From Acidovorax sp. NCPPB 3576 (GTDB lineage Bacteria > Pseudomonadota > Gammaproteobacteria > Burkholderiales > Burkholderiaceae_C): a stretch of DNA of 64,000 bases. Position numbers and translations under genes: made by a program. Numbering within the stretch: position 1 is the first letter of the stretch; each line of letters begins with the position of its first letter. The notes under the pieces are model-generated. The model worked only from the letters and a program-made list of their open reading frames with translations. It made no database searches and was not told the DNA's origin. The stretch spans positions 2,286,501-2,350,500 of the forward strand of contig NZ_CP097267.1 of assembly GCF_028473605.1 (NCBI RefSeq). Direction: 5' to 3'. Positions 30,130-38,919 of this stretch are shown here, in pieces.

Positions 30130-30912
30130 ATGATTGCTCGAAAAATGCGTTCCCTGGTCGCCGCTGGCGCCGTGATCTGCCTGTCGCTCGTGACCGCTGC
30201 CCACGCCGGCCCCCGGCTGGACAAGATCATGGAAAGCAAGGTCCTGCGCGTGGGCACGCCCGGCGACTACCGCCCCTTCGCCATCAAGACCGATGCCGGC
30301 TACAGCGGGCATGACATCGACGTGATCGAACTGATGGCCAAGGAAATGGGCGTGAAGGTCGAATACGTGGCGACGAGCTGGCCCAACCTGATGAAGGACC
30401 TGCAGGGCGACAAGTTCGACGTGGCCGTGGGCGGCATCACCCGCAACGTCACGCGCATCCGCCAGATCGAGATGCTTCCCGGCTACGCGCCGTTCGGCAA
30501 GGTGGCTCTGGTGCGCACGGCCGACAAGGCCCAGTACCAGACGCTGCAGGACCTGAACAAATCGTCCGTGCGCGTCATCAAGAACCCTGGCGGCACCAAC
30601 GAAACCTTCGTGCTGCAGAACCTGACCGCCGCGCAGGTCAGCACGCACGACAAGAACGCCGAAATCCCCGCGCTGATCGCCGAAGGCAAGGGCGACGTGA
30701 TGATCACCGAAACCTACGAAGCCCTGCACTACGCCAAGGCCGACCCGCGCCTGACCGCTGCGTTCATCAATGCGCCGCTCACGCCCACCAACACCCTGGG
30801 CTTCATGCTGCCCAAGGACGACGCCGACTATTCGCGCGTGATGGAGTTCGTCTGGGGCCTGCTGGACGCCCGCGGCACGCTCAAGCAGTCGGCGGACAAG
30901 TGGCTCAAGTGA
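30130..30912 (+). CDS. Periplasmic solute-binding family 3 protein, PheC (cyclohexadienyl dehydratase)-like
   Basis: This 260-residue protein has a signal peptide (SLVAAGAVICLSLVTAAHA) and a periplasmic-binding type 2 fold. LRVGTPGDYRPFAIK, GHDIDVIELMAKEMGV, TSWPNLMKDL, NPGGTNETFV and VMITETYEA match the subgroup containing cyclohexadienyl/arogenate dehydratase PheC, a binding-protein fold recruited as an enzyme that converts prephenate or arogenate to phenylpyruvate or phenylalanine. Amino-acid binding for an ABC importer is the alternative, but no permease or ATPase gene is adjacent. The gene ends at a strong intrinsic terminator and seems monocistronic. Confidence 0.85.
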   Translation: MIARKMRSLVAAGAVICLSLVTAAHAGPRLDKIMESKVLRVGTPGDYRPFAIKTDAGYSGHDIDVIELMAKEMGVKVEYVATSWPNLMKDLQGDKFDVAVGGITRNVTRIRQIEMLPGYAPFGKVALVRTADKAQYQTLQDLNKSSVRVIKNPGGTNETFVLQNLTAAQVSTHDKNAEIPALIAEGKGDVMITETYEALHYAKADPRLTAAFINAPLTPTNTLGFMLPKDDADYSRVMEFVWGLLDARGTLKQSADKWLK

Positions 30913-30968
30913 TCGCCTGAGGCGATCTTCGGGTGCCCGCTCCGGTGGCGGGTGCCCGAAAAGCAAGA

Positions 30969-31005
30969 GGGCGCAGGCCACGGTGACGTGGCTGCGCCCT
31001 TTTTT
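30969..31005 (+). terminator. Strong intrinsic terminator after the PheC-like gene
   Basis: GGGCGCAG-g-CCACG pairs with CGTGG-CTGCGCCC around a GTGA loop, with one bulged G, and is followed by six T. It ends plus-strand transcription 57 bases after the stop codon and lies 42 bases before the end of the convergent Nudix gene. Confidence 0.92.
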
Positions 31006-31046
31006 ATGGAACCGGCCGCAGGGCCCGCCCCGCGAAGGCATCAGGG

Positions 31047-31595
31047 TCAGTCGATGTCCACGCAGTGCAGCCCGAACCGGCCTGCCTTGCGGTCGGCGAA
31101 ATAGCGCTCCAGCGTGGTCTTCACGGTGCGGAAGGCGATCTCGTCCCAGGGCACCTCGTCTTCGGCGAACAGGCGCGCCTCCAGGGTCTCGTAGCCCGGG
31201 TCGAACTGGTCGCTGAGCAACTCGGCCAGGTAGAAGAAATGCACCTGGCCCACGTGGCGCACGCTCAGCAGGCTGAACAGCGGCCCCATCCGGATCTGCG
31301 CGCCGGCTTCCTCGTCGGTCTCGCGCTCCGCGCCCTGGGCGGTGGTTTCGTTCAGTTCCATGAAGCCTGCCGGCAGGGTCCATTTGCCGAGGCGCGGCTC
31401 GATGGCGCGCCGGCACAGCAGCACCTGGTCGCGCCACACGGGCAAGGTGCCCACCACGTTCAGCGGGTTCTCGTAATGGATGGTGTGGCAGGCGGGACAG
31501 ACGGCGCGGAGCTTGGTGTCCCCATCGTCGGGAATGCGGTACGCCACGGCCGCTCCACATTCGCGGCAGTGCTTGATCGGGCTGCGGGAGGTCAT
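31047..31595 (-). CDS. Nudix hydrolase with N-terminal zinc ribbon
   Basis: This 182-residue hydrolase has a perfect Nudix box, GFMELNETTAQGAERETDEEAGA, whose glutamates bind the metal that assists cleavage of a nucleoside diphosphate linked to another moiety. The N-terminus has a Cys4 zinc ribbon (CRECGAAVAY...VCPACHTIHYENP) as in NudC-related NADH pyrophosphatases, but the full NudC SQPWPFPxS signature is absent, so the substrate is uncertain (ADP-ribose, NADH or FAD are options). The gene is convergent with the PheC-like gene and precedes the FAH-family gene in reverse order on the map. Confidence 0.92.
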   Translation of the reverse strand: MTSRSPIKHCRECGAAVAYRIPDDGDTKLRAVCPACHTIHYENPLNVVGTLPVWRDQVLLCRRAIEPRLGKWTLPAGFMELNETTAQGAERETDEEAGAQIRMGPLFSLLSVRHVGQVHFFYLAELLSDQFDPGYETLEARLFAEDEVPWDEIAFRTVKTTLERYFADRKAGRFGLHCVDID

Positions 31596-31695
31596 TCGGT
31601 TTTTATAACGTGAAGCGTGGGACGGCGGCAGAACGGCAACAGCGGCCCGGCCGGTGGCGGCAACGCCAGGGCCAGGCCGCGCTCGGCAACCGGGG

Positions 31696-32391
31696 TCAGG
31701 CGACGGCCAGGCGCAGGGTGCCCAGGCCGTCCACGCCGCCTTCGAGCGTGTCGCCGCGCACTACGGCGGCCACGCCTTCCGGCGTGCCCGTGAAGATCAG
31801 GTCGCCGGGCTGCAGCTCCCACGCGGCCGACAGGTGCTCGATGGTTTCGGCGATGTTCCAGATCAGCTGCGAGACGGTGCTGCGCTGGCGGTCGGCGCCA
31901 TTCACCTGCAGCCAGATCGCGGCCTGTGCCACGTTGCCCGCCTGCGCGGCCGGCGTGATGGGGCCGATGGGCGCGCTGTGCTCGAAGGCCTTGCCGATCT
32001 CCCAGGGGCGGCCCTGCTTCTTCATGTCGTTCTGCAGGTCGCGGCGCGTCATGTCCAGGCCCACGGCATAGCCATAGACGTGCTGCAGCGCGTCGGCCGC
32101 GGTGATGCCCTTGCCGCCCTTGCCGATGGCCACGACCAGTTCGATCTCGTGGTGCAGGTTGGCAGTGAGCGTGGGGTAGGGCAGCGTGCCCGTCTGGCCG
32201 GCATCGACCACGACCAGGGCGTCGGCGGGCTTCATGAAGAAGAAGGGCGGCTCGCGGCCGGTGAAGCCCATTTCCTTGGCGTGTTCTTCGTAGTTGCGGC
32301 CCACGCAGTAGATGCGGTGCACGGGGAATCGGTCGCCGGTGCCGATGACGGGCACGCTGGCCACAGCCGCAGGAGGAATCACATAGCTCAT
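31696..32391 (-). CDS. Fumarylacetoacetate hydrolase-family protein, probable fumarylpyruvate hydrolase
   Basis: This 231-residue FAH-fold enzyme should cleave fumarylpyruvate (gentisate route) or fumarylacetoacetate (homogentisate route). Fold motifs are YCVGRNYEEHAKEMG, metal-ligand segments HHEIELVVAIGKGGKGI and GYAVGLDMTRRD, and LIFTGTPEGVAAV. The length fits the short fumarylpyruvate hydrolases rather than the ~420-residue eukaryotic-type enzyme. ATG 32391 has an AAAGG site. It is divergent from the GST-zeta isomerase gene, which catalyses the preceding step; the ring-cleaving dioxygenase is not in the window. Confidence 0.9.
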   Translation of the reverse strand: MSYVIPPAAVASVPVIGTGDRFPVHRIYCVGRNYEEHAKEMGFTGREPPFFFMKPADALVVVDAGQTGTLPYPTLTANLHHEIELVVAIGKGGKGITAADALQHVYGYAVGLDMTRRDLQNDMKKQGRPWEIGKAFEHSAPIGPITPAAQAGNVAQAAIWLQVNGADRQRSTVSQLIWNIAETIEHLSAAWELQPGDLIFTGTPEGVAAVVRGDTLEGGVDGLGTLRLAVA

Positions 32392-32551
32392 GTCTGCCTT
32401 TCTTCGAAAAGGGAATGGCGCGGGGCATGCCGGGCCGGGTTTTGGGGTGGCCGCGCGGCGGCTTCTTGCCGGCGCGGGCGCAAACCGGCAGTGTGCCACG
32501 GGGCCGGTGCGGTCGCTGTCCGCGGCGGGGCGGCGTTATGCTCGCCGCACC

Positions 32552-33220
32552 ATGCAGCTGTTCAACTACTTCCGTTCATCGTCCTCGTACCGCGTGCGCA
32601 TCGCCCTGGGGATCAAGGGCCTGCCCTACGACTATGTGCCGGTGCACCTGGTGCGTGCCGAACACCGCCTTCCTGCCTATGCCGACCGGCTGGGCGACCC
32701 GCTCGTGCCGGCGCTGGTCACCGACGACGGCCACACCCTGGCGCAGTCGCTGGCCATCATCGAGTACCTCGACGAGACGCATCCCGCGCCCCCTTTGCTG
32801 CCTGCCGATCCGCTCGGCCGCGCTCAGGTGCGGGCGCTGGCACAGATGATCGCCTGCGAAATCCACCCCATCAACAACCTGCGCGTGCTCAAGTACCTCA
32901 CGCAGGAGCTGCAGCAGAGCGAAGACACCAAGAGCGCCTGGTACCAACACTGGACGCGCAACGGCCTGGCGGCTTTCGAACGCCAGCTGGGCCTGCTGGC
33001 GCAGGAGCGGCAGGCCGCGGGACTGGCCCCCTCGCAGTTCTGCTGGGGCGATGTGCCCACGTTGGCCGACTGCTGCCTGGTGCCGCAGATCTTCAATGCC
33101 CAGCGATTTCGCGTGAATCTGGACGGCCTGCCGCTCACCATGGCCGCGTGGGAAGCCGCCATGGCGCTGCCGGCCTTCCAGGGCGCGCACCCGTCCGCCT
33201 GCCCGGACCACGAAGCCTGA
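32552..33220 (+). CDS. maiA: Maleylacetoacetate/maleylpyruvate isomerase (GST zeta)
   Basis: This 222-residue zeta-class glutathione transferase isomerises the maleyl intermediate of tyrosine or gentisate breakdown to the fumaryl form. The N-terminal thioredoxin-like domain carries the active-site FRSSSSYRVRIAL and LVPALVTDDGHTLAQSLAIIEYLDE; the helical C-terminal domain has CEIHPINNLRVLKYL and WGDVPTLADCCLVPQIFNAQRF. The start MQLFNYFRSSSSYR is standard. Divergent neighbour: the FAH-family hydrolase for the next step. pgeF begins nine bases downstream, so the two are co-transcribed. Whether the substrate is maleylacetoacetate or maleylpyruvate is open. Confidence 0.93.
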   Translation: MQLFNYFRSSSSYRVRIALGIKGLPYDYVPVHLVRAEHRLPAYADRLGDPLVPALVTDDGHTLAQSLAIIEYLDETHPAPPLLPADPLGRAQVRALAQMIACEIHPINNLRVLKYLTQELQQSEDTKSAWYQHWTRNGLAAFERQLGLLAQERQAAGLAPSQFCWGDVPTLADCCLVPQIFNAQRFRVNLDGLPLTMAAWEAAMALPAFQGAHPSACPDHEA

Positions 33221-33228
33221 CCGCGCCG

Positions 33229-34119
33229 ATGTCCACGCCACCACTGGGCCACGATTGGCTGGTGCCCGACTGGCCGGCGCCCGCCCATGTGCGCGCGCTG
33301 TGCACCACGCGCGCGGGCGGCGTGAGCGCGTCGCCCTACGACGCGCTCAACCTGGGCGACCATGTGGGAGACGATCCGCTGGCGGTGCAGGCCAACCGGC
33401 GCATCCTGCAGGAAGCGCTGCGCTGGGGTAACGACCAGGTGGCCCGCCCGGTCTTTCTGCGTCAGGTGCACGGCTGGCAAGTGGCTGAACTCGGCCCCGA
33501 CACCGATGACGGCACGCAGTCCGATGCCTGCACCGCCACCGGGCCCGGCGTGGCCTGCACGATCATGGTGGCCGACTGCCTGCCGGTGCTGCTGACCGAT
33601 GCGCACGGCAGCCGCGTGGCGGCGGCGCATGCCGGCTGGCGTGGCCTGGCGGGGCAAGAAGGGCGCGGTGTGCTGGAAGCGGCCTTGGAGTGTTTTGGGC
33701 CTCCGCCGCAATCAAAACTAGGGGGTGATGCTATAAAAAATGTAGCATCTGTTTCGGGGCCTGCAGCGGCATCCGAGGCCCCGGCGTCCGACTGCATGGC
33801 CTGGCTGGGCCCCTGCATCGGCCCGACCGCGTTCGAAGTGGGCGCCGAGGTCCGCGCTGCGTTCTGCGATGTGCACGCCTTGGCCGATCGGCATTTCGTC
33901 TCTCGGGGCGGCGGCAAATACCTGGCCGATCTCGCGGGCCTGGCGCGGCAGCGGCTCCAGGCGCTGGGCGTCAGCCGCGTGTACGGCAATGACGGCAGCG
34001 CCGCATGGTGCACCGTGGGCCAGTCGTCACGGTTCTTTTCGCACCGCTACGGCAGCGCCTTCGGGGGCAGTGGCCGCTTTGCCGCCTGCATCTGGCTCGA
34101 CCATGCCGCCGGCCGTTGA
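33229..34119 (+). CDS. pgeF: YfiH/PgeF-family multicopper-fold protein (peptidoglycan editing factor / laccase domain)
   Basis: This 296-residue protein belongs to the YfiH (DUF152) family, variously described as a peptidoglycan editing factor or a purine nucleoside phosphorylase/laccase-type enzyme. Metal-site motifs are RQVHGWQVAEL, MVADCLPVLLTD, AAHAGWRGLAGQ (His and Cys ligands) and WLGPCIGPTAFEVG near the end. Between the two halves an extra stretch, about residues 157-172 (PPPQSKLGGDAIKNVAS), is encoded by an antisense palindromic element. It follows maiA by nine bases. Its 3' end overlaps the small membrane-protein gene on the other strand by 93 bases. Confidence 0.9.
   Translation: MSTPPLGHDWLVPDWPAPAHVRALCTTRAGGVSASPYDALNLGDHVGDDPLAVQANRRILQEALRWGNDQVARPVFLRQVHGWQVAELGPDTDDGTQSDACTATGPGVACTIMVADCLPVLLTDAHGSRVAAAHAGWRGLAGQEGRGVLEAALECFGPPPQSKLGGDAIKNVASVSGPAAASEAPASDCMAWLGPCIGPTAFEVGAEVRAAFCDVHALADRHFVSRGGGKYLADLAGLARQRLQALGVSRVYGNDGSAAWCTVGQSSRFFSHRYGSAFGGSGRFAACIWLDHAAGR
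33697..33746 (-). repeat. Palindromic element inside the pgeF coding region (antisense, in frame)
   Basis: On the minus strand the copy reads GCTACATTTTTTATAGC, then ATCACCCCCTAGTTTTGATTG and GCGGCGGAGGCCC: the full family layout. It inserts the residues PPPQSKLGGDAIKNVA into PgeF without a stop codon. Orientation and reading frame relative to the host gene are the same as in ligA and dapE. Confidence 0.85.
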
Positions 34120-34395
34120 TGGATGCGGCTGAGCGGGCTCCGAGGTTTTTGGAGACGCCGCTGCCTGTGCTTGCGCTTGCGCTTGCGTGTGCGCTTCCCG
34201 CTCGGCCAGCTGCCTTGCATGGATCGCGCGTTTGCGGCCCGGCGTGCCCAGGATGTACACCACGATGGACATGGGCAGCAGCCCGTAGAACGCGAACGTG
34301 ATGATGGCGCCCAGCACCGTGCCGTTCGGGGCCATGGCTTCGGCCACCGCCATGAGCAGCGTGACATACAGCCATCCAATGACAACGAGATACAT
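34027..34395 (-). CDS. Conserved hypothetical two-span membrane protein
   Basis: This 122-residue protein opens MYLVVIGWLYVTLLMAVAEAM, has a second span (GAIITFAFYGLLPMSIVVYIL), then GTPGRKRA and a polar Ala/Gln/Pro-rich tail. I recall proteins of this type in Burkholderiales but no function. ATG 34395 is chosen because translation then begins at the first span. Its 3' end lies inside the end of pgeF on the opposite strand (93 bases shared). It is divergent from phaC. Confidence 0.75.
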   Translation of the reverse strand: MYLVVIGWLYVTLLMAVAEAMAPNGTVLGAIITFAFYGLLPMSIVVYILGTPGRKRAIHARQLAEREAHTQAQAQAQAAASPKTSEPAQPHPSTAGGMVEPDAGGKAATAPEGAAVAVRKEP

Positions 34396-34530
34396 GTTTC
34401 GGCCTGGGTTTGGAGGCAGTTGGTGAAAAAAGGAAAGCGGCGTTGCCACGGCGCTCGCCGCTCGGCAACAATGGCCGCCATGGCTCGCCCCTGACGCGGC
34501 CAAGCATATTCTTGTGGAGGAGACGAACAT

Positions 34531-36255
34531 ATGGCGGATTCTGAATCACCCTGGGGACCGGACACCCAGGCATTCCAGCAGTTCCAGCAAATGCTGGGCA
34601 AGGGCTGGACCCAGGCGATGCAGGCTTTCCAGCAGGCCGCCCCGGCGGGCGTGGCTGGCATCCCACCCAAGGCGTCTGCCGCGCCGGTGCAGTTTGCTCC
34701 TGAAAAACTCGCGGCCCTGCAGCAGCAATACGTGAAAGACGCCACCGCGCTCTGGACGCAGGGCGCCCAGCCCAACGCCAGCGCGGACCGCCGTTTCAGC
34801 GGCGATGCCTGGGCGCAGAACCCCGTGGCCGCCTTCTCGGCGGCGGCCTACCTGCTCAATGCGCGCACCCTCATGGGTTTGGTCGATGCGGTCGAGTCCG
34901 ATGCCAAGACCCGCGCCCGCATCCGCTTCGGCGTGGAGCAATGGATGGCCGCCATGGCGCCCAGCAACTTCCTCGCCTTCAATGCCGAGGCCCAGAAGAA
35001 AGCCATCGAAACGCAGGGCGAGAGCATCGCCAAGGGCGTGGCCAACCTGCTGCATGACCTGCGCCAGGGCCATGTCTCGATGACCGACGAAAGCCTGTTC
35101 GAGGTCGGCCGCAACGTGGCCACCACCGAGGGTGCGGTCGTGTTCGAGAACGCGCTGTTCCAGCTCATCGAATACAAGCCGCTCACCGACAAGGTGCACG
35201 AGCGGCCCTTCCTCATGGTGCCGCCGTGCATCAACAAGTTCTACATCCTCGACCTGCAGCCCGAGAACTCGCTGATCCGCCATGCCGTGAGCGAGGGGCA
35301 CCGCACCTTCGTCGTAAGCTGGCGCAATCCCGACGATTCGCTGGCCCATAAAACGTGGGACGACTACGTGGAAGAGGGCGCGCTGGCCGCCATCGGCACG
35401 GTGCAGGACATCACCGGCGCGGCCCAGATCAACGCCCTGGGCTTCTGCGTGGGCGGCACCATCCTGAGCAACGCGCTGGCCGTGCTGGCCGCGCGCGGTG
35501 AAGAGCCGGTGGCGAGCGCCACGTTCCTCACCACGCTCATCGACTTTTCCAACACGGGCATCCTGGACGTATTCATCGACGAGGCGTTCGTGCAGTTCCG
35601 CGAGCTGCAGATGGGCAAGGGCGGCATGATGAAGGGGCAGGACCTGGCCTCCACCTTCAGCTTCCTGCGGCCCAACGACCTGGTGTGGAACTACGTGGTG
35701 GGCAACTACCTCAAGGGCGAGACGCCGCCACCATTCGACCTGCTGTACTGGAACAGCGACAGCACCAATCTGCCCGGCCCCTTCTATGCCTGGTACCTGC
35801 GCAACTTCTACCTCGAGAACAACCTGGTGCAGCCCGGCCGGCTCACGGTGTGCGGCGAGCCGATCGACCTGAACTTCGTGGACCTGCCGGTGTACATCTA
35901 CGGCTCGCGCGAGGATCACATCGTGCCCATCGACGCGGCCTACGCCTCCACCCAGGTGCTGCCGGGCAAGAAGCGTTTCGTCATGGGCGCGTCCGGCCAC
36001 ATCGCCGGCGTGATCAATCCGCCGGCCAAGAAAAAGCGCAGCCACTGGCTCCGCGAAGACGGCCAGTTGCCCGGCTCGCTCGACGAATGGCTGAAGGGCG
36101 CCACCGAGCACCCCGGCAGCTGGTGGACCGACTGGTCGCGCTGGCTCAAGGGCCATGCCGGCAAGCTGGTCGCGGCGCCCAAGACCTATGGCCGGGGCAC
36201 GCGCTTCAAGGCCACCGAACCGGCGCCGGGGCGCTACGTCAAGCAAAAGGCCTGA
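34531..36255 (+). CDS. phaC: Class I polyhydroxyalkanoate synthase
   Basis: This 574-residue enzyme polymerises 3-hydroxyacyl-CoA into PHA at the granule surface. The lipase-like box contains the catalytic Cys306 (LGFCVGGTIL), with the aspartate in YGSREDHIVPID and the histidine in GASGHIAGVINPP completing the triad. The N-terminal ~100 residues are the usual weakly conserved class I region, and the length matches class I enzymes (~590). A good AGGAGA site precedes ATG 34531. phaA and phaB follow on the same strand, and the intracellular depolymerase is at 48964. Confidence 0.97.
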   Translation: MADSESPWGPDTQAFQQFQQMLGKGWTQAMQAFQQAAPAGVAGIPPKASAAPVQFAPEKLAALQQQYVKDATALWTQGAQPNASADRRFSGDAWAQNPVAAFSAAAYLLNARTLMGLVDAVESDAKTRARIRFGVEQWMAAMAPSNFLAFNAEAQKKAIETQGESIAKGVANLLHDLRQGHVSMTDESLFEVGRNVATTEGAVVFENALFQLIEYKPLTDKVHERPFLMVPPCINKFYILDLQPENSLIRHAVSEGHRTFVVSWRNPDDSLAHKTWDDYVEEGALAAIGTVQDITGAAQINALGFCVGGTILSNALAVLAARGEEPVASATFLTTLIDFSNTGILDVFIDEAFVQFRELQMGKGGMMKGQDLASTFSFLRPNDLVWNYVVGNYLKGETPPPFDLLYWNSDSTNLPGPFYAWYLRNFYLENNLVQPGRLTVCGEPIDLNFVDLPVYIYGSREDHIVPIDAAYASTQVLPGKKRFVMGASGHIAGVINPPAKKKRSHWLREDGQLPGSLDEWLKGATEHPGSWWTDWSRWLKGHAGKLVAAPKTYGRGTRFKATEPAPGRYVKQKA

Positions 36256-36363
36256 CGCGGCTGGCGTTTCATCGGCGGCTGCAAGAATCGGCCGCAGGGC
36301 GTGCCGCAGCCCGCATGCCACCTCGATTTCAAGATTCCCGTTTCTGCACAAAAAAGGACTGAT

Positions 36364-37545
36364 ATGGAAGACATCGTCATCGTTTCCGCCGTTCGCACGG
36401 CCGTGGGCAAGTTCGGCGGCGCGCTCGCCAAGACCCCCGCCACCGAACTGGGCGCCATCGTCATCAAGGAGGCCCTGGCCCGCGCCAAGGTGCCGCTGGA
36501 CCAGGTCGGCGAAGTCATCATGGGCCAGGTGCTGACGGCCGGCGTCGGCCAGAACCCCGCGCGTCAGGCCATGATGAAGGCCGGCGTGGCCAAGGAAACG
36601 CCCGCGCTCACCATCAACGCCGTCTGCGGCTCGGGCCTGAAAGCCGTCATGCTGGCCGCCCAGGCCATCGCCACGGGCGACAGCGAGATCGTGGTGGCCG
36701 GCGGCCAGGAAAACATGAGCCTGTCGCCCCACGTGCTGAACGGCTCTCGCGAAGGCCAGCGCATGGGCGACTGGAAGATGACCGACACCATGATCGTGGA
36801 CGGCCTGTGGGACGTGTACAACCAATACCACATGGGCATCACCGCCGAGAACGTCGCCAAGGAACACGGCATCACGCGCGAGCAGCAGGACGCGCTGGCC
36901 CTGGGCAGCCAGCAAAAGGCCGCCGCCGCACAGGATGCCGGCAAGTTCTCCGATGAGATCGTGACCGTCAGCTTGGCGCAGAAGAAGGGCGACCCCGTGC
37001 TCTTCAACGCCGACGAGTACCTCAACCGCAAGACCAATGCAGAGGCCCTGTCGGGCCTGCGCCCGGCCTTCGACAAGGCCGGCACGGTCACCGCGGGCAA
37101 TGCCTCGGGCCTGAACGATGGTGCCGCCGCCGTGGTGGTGATGAGCGCCAAGAAGGCCGCTGAACTGGGCCTGGAGCCGCTGGCACGCATCGTCTCCTAC
37201 GGCACCAGCGGCCTGGACCCCGCCACGATGGGCATGGGCCCGGTGTCGGCCACGCGCAAGGCCCTGAAACGCGCCGGCTGGACGGCGGACGACGTGGACC
37301 TGTTCGAGCTGAACGAGGCCTTCGCCGCCCAGGCCTGCGCCGTGAACCAGGCGCTGGGCCTGGATGTCTCCAAGGTCAACGTGAACGGCGGCGCCATTGC
37401 CATCGGCCACCCCATCGGGGCGTCCGGTTGCCGCGTGCTGGTCTCGCTGCTGCACGAAATGAAGCGCCGCGGCGCCAAGAAGGGTGTGGCCGCCCTGTGC
37501 ATCGGCGGCGGCATGGGCGTGTCGCTGGCAGTCGAGCGGGCTTGA
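36364..37545 (+). CDS. phaA: Acetyl-CoA C-acetyltransferase (beta-ketothiolase)
   Basis: This 393-residue thiolase condenses two acetyl-CoA into acetoacetyl-CoA, the first step of PHB synthesis. The nucleophile is Cys88 in [11 protein letters not shown]; the catalytic His lies in [13 protein letters not shown] and the second Cys in [12 protein letters not shown], all intact. The start [19 protein letters not shown] is standard. phaC ends 108 bases upstream, and an intrinsic terminator follows 48 bases after the stop, so phaB may depend on its own promoter or on read-through. Confidence 0.96.
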   Translation: MEDIVIVSAVRTAVGKFGGALAKTPATELGAIVIKEALARAKVPLDQVGEVIMGQVLTAGVGQNPARQAMMKAGVAKETPALTINAVCGSGLKAVMLAAQAIATGDSEIVVAGGQENMSLSPHVLNGSREGQRMGDWKMTDTMIVDGLWDVYNQYHMGITAENVAKEHGITREQQDALALGSQQKAAAAQDAGKFSDEIVTVSLAQKKGDPVLFNADEYLNRKTNAEALSGLRPAFDKAGTVTAGNASGLNDGAAAVVVMSAKKAAELGLEPLARIVSYGTSGLDPATMGMGPVSATRKALKRAGWTADDVDLFELNEAFAAQACAVNQALGLDVSKVNVNGGAIAIGHPIGASGCRVLVSLLHEMKRRGAKKGVAALCIGGGMGVSLAVERA

Positions 37546-37592
37546 TCGGCGAGCGGCGGGCCAGCCGCCGCTTCTCGTCTTCTGCCCAGCAG

Positions 37593-37618
37593 GCCGCACC
37601 CGGGTGCGGCTTTTTTTT
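37593..37618 (+). terminator. Intrinsic terminator between phaA and phaB
   Basis: GCCGCACCC/GGGTGCGGC is a perfect 18-base dyad (37593-37610) followed directly by eight T. It should stop most transcription from phaCA before phaB. Confidence 0.9.
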
Positions 37619-37766
37619 CGCCCGCAGCCTCTTTTGCTGCGGTTCTGATAGCACGCGGGCCCCGCATGGCTTTGTCAAAATTTGTATGGCTCGGTGTTTT
37701 CCTCAGCGGCCGGGCGTGGAATCTTGGTTAGAGTGCTCGCGTGAATCGTTGATAAGGAGAACTCAC

Positions 37767-38504
37767 ATGAACCAGAAAGTAGCGTATGTCACAGGGGGCA
37801 TGGGTGGCATCGGAACGGCCATCTGCCAGCGTTTGCACAAGGATGGATTCAAGGTCATCGCGGGCTGCGGGCCCACGCGTGATCACGCCAAGTGGCTGGC
37901 CGAGCAAAAGGCGCTGGGGTACAGCTTCTATGCCTCGGTGGGCAATGTCGGCGACTGGGATTCCACCGTGGATGCCTTCACGGCCACCAAGGCCGATCAC
38001 GGCACCATCGACGTGCTGGTGAACAACGCGGGCATCACGCGGGACCGCATGTTCCTCAAGATGTCGCGCGAAGACTGGGACGCGGTCATCGAAACCAACC
38101 TCAACAGCATGTTCAACGTGACCAAGCAGGTCGTGGGCGACATGGTGGAAAAGGGCTGGGGCCGGATCATCAACATCAGCAGCGTGAACGGCGAGAAGGG
38201 CCAAGCCGGCCAGACCAACTATTCCGCCGCCAAAGCCGGCATGCACGGTTTTTCGATGGCTCTGGCGCAGGAACTGGCGAACAAGGGTGTGACCGTGAAT
38301 ACGGTGAGCCCGGGCTATATCGGCACTGACATGGTCAAGGCCATTCGCCCGGATGTGCTGGAAAAGATCGTCGCCACCGTTCCGGTCAAGCGCCTGGGCG
38401 AGCCGAGCGAAATCGCATCGATCATCGCCTGGCTGGCCTCGGAAGAGGGCGGCTACGCCACGGGGGCCGATTTTTCGGTCAATGGTGGCTTGCACATGGG
38501 CTGA
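37767..38504 (+). CDS. phaB: Acetoacetyl-CoA reductase
   Basis: This 245-residue short-chain dehydrogenase reduces acetoacetyl-CoA to (R)-3-hydroxybutyryl-CoA with NADPH. It has the cofactor motif TGGMGGIGTAICQRL, NNAG (VNNAGITRDRMF), the catalytic Ser in NISSVNGEKGQAGQ and Tyr/Lys in TNYSAAKAG. GYIGTDMVKAIRPDVL and the closing FSVNGGLHMG are typical of PhaB. AAGGAGA precedes ATG 37767. It lies downstream of phaA, separated by a terminator, and ends at a bidirectional terminator shared with a minus-strand small ORF. Confidence 0.96.
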   Translation: MNQKVAYVTGGMGGIGTAICQRLHKDGFKVIAGCGPTRDHAKWLAEQKALGYSFYASVGNVGDWDSTVDAFTATKADHGTIDVLVNNAGITRDRMFLKMSREDWDAVIETNLNSMFNVTKQVVGDMVEKGWGRIINISSVNGEKGQAGQTNYSAAKAGMHGFSMALAQELANKGVTVNTVSPGYIGTDMVKAIRPDVLEKIVATVPVKRLGEPSEIASIIAWLASEEGGYATGADFSVNGGLHMG

Positions 38505-38550
38505 AGCCGAATGGCAGATGCCGCATGCATTGCGGCACTGCTCAGGCAAC

Positions 38551-38577
38551 AAAAACCCCGCCATGGCGGGGTTTTTT
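38551..38577. terminator. Bidirectional intrinsic terminator after phaB
   Basis: ACCCCGCC/GGCGGGGT forms a perfect stem with A5 on the left and T6 on the right, so it can end plus-strand transcription of phaB and minus-strand transcription from the small ORF at 38747. Confidence 0.9.
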
Positions 38578-38672
38578 CAATTGGGGGAGGGAAGAGAGGG
38601 GGAAGGAAGGAGGCGCTGGCGGAGGCTGCGATGTCGAGGGGACTGGAGCCTTCTGGGCCGATGCGCCAGCCC

Positions 38673-38747
38673 TCAGAGGCGGGCCGGTGCGCGCTTGCGG
38701 TCGCGTTCGTCTTCGGGCCAGGCGGACATGATAGCGGTGGTATTCAT
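38673..38747 (-). CDS. Possible 24-residue small protein
   Basis: A short frame encodes MNTTAIMSAWPEDERDRKRA plus PARL, preceded by AGGAGA at a good distance from the ATG. The product is highly charged with no membrane span. Its transcript would run to the bidirectional terminator at 38551-38577. The excellent ribosome site in an otherwise empty stretch is the main support; a leader-peptide role is also possible, but no gene follows on this strand. Confidence 0.4.
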   Translation of the reverse strand: MNTTAIMSAWPEDERDRKRAPARL

Positions 38748-38849
38748 ACGGTTATCTCCTGTGATGGATGAACAACGCCCCGCCCGGAAAGCCCGTTGAC
38801 AGAAGAATGCAAAAAAACGCAACCAGTTGGCGGCAATTTTTTTGCTCCT

Positions 38850-38880
38850 AAATTAATAGCTATTAAAGCAAGTGCCATCT
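38850..38880 (-). repeat. Partial palindromic-element-like sequence
   Basis: TTAATAGCTATTAAAGC (38857-38873) reads on the minus strand as GCTTTAATAGCTATTAA, related to the arm of the element family, but the CCCTAGT and ATTGCGCTG blocks are missing. It may be a truncated copy or chance AT-rich dyad in the gap between the small ORF and the ABC-F gene. Confidence 0.3.
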
Positions 38881-38919
38881 GTACCAGAACTGCAATTCAG
38901 TGGCAATGGTTACATGGTT

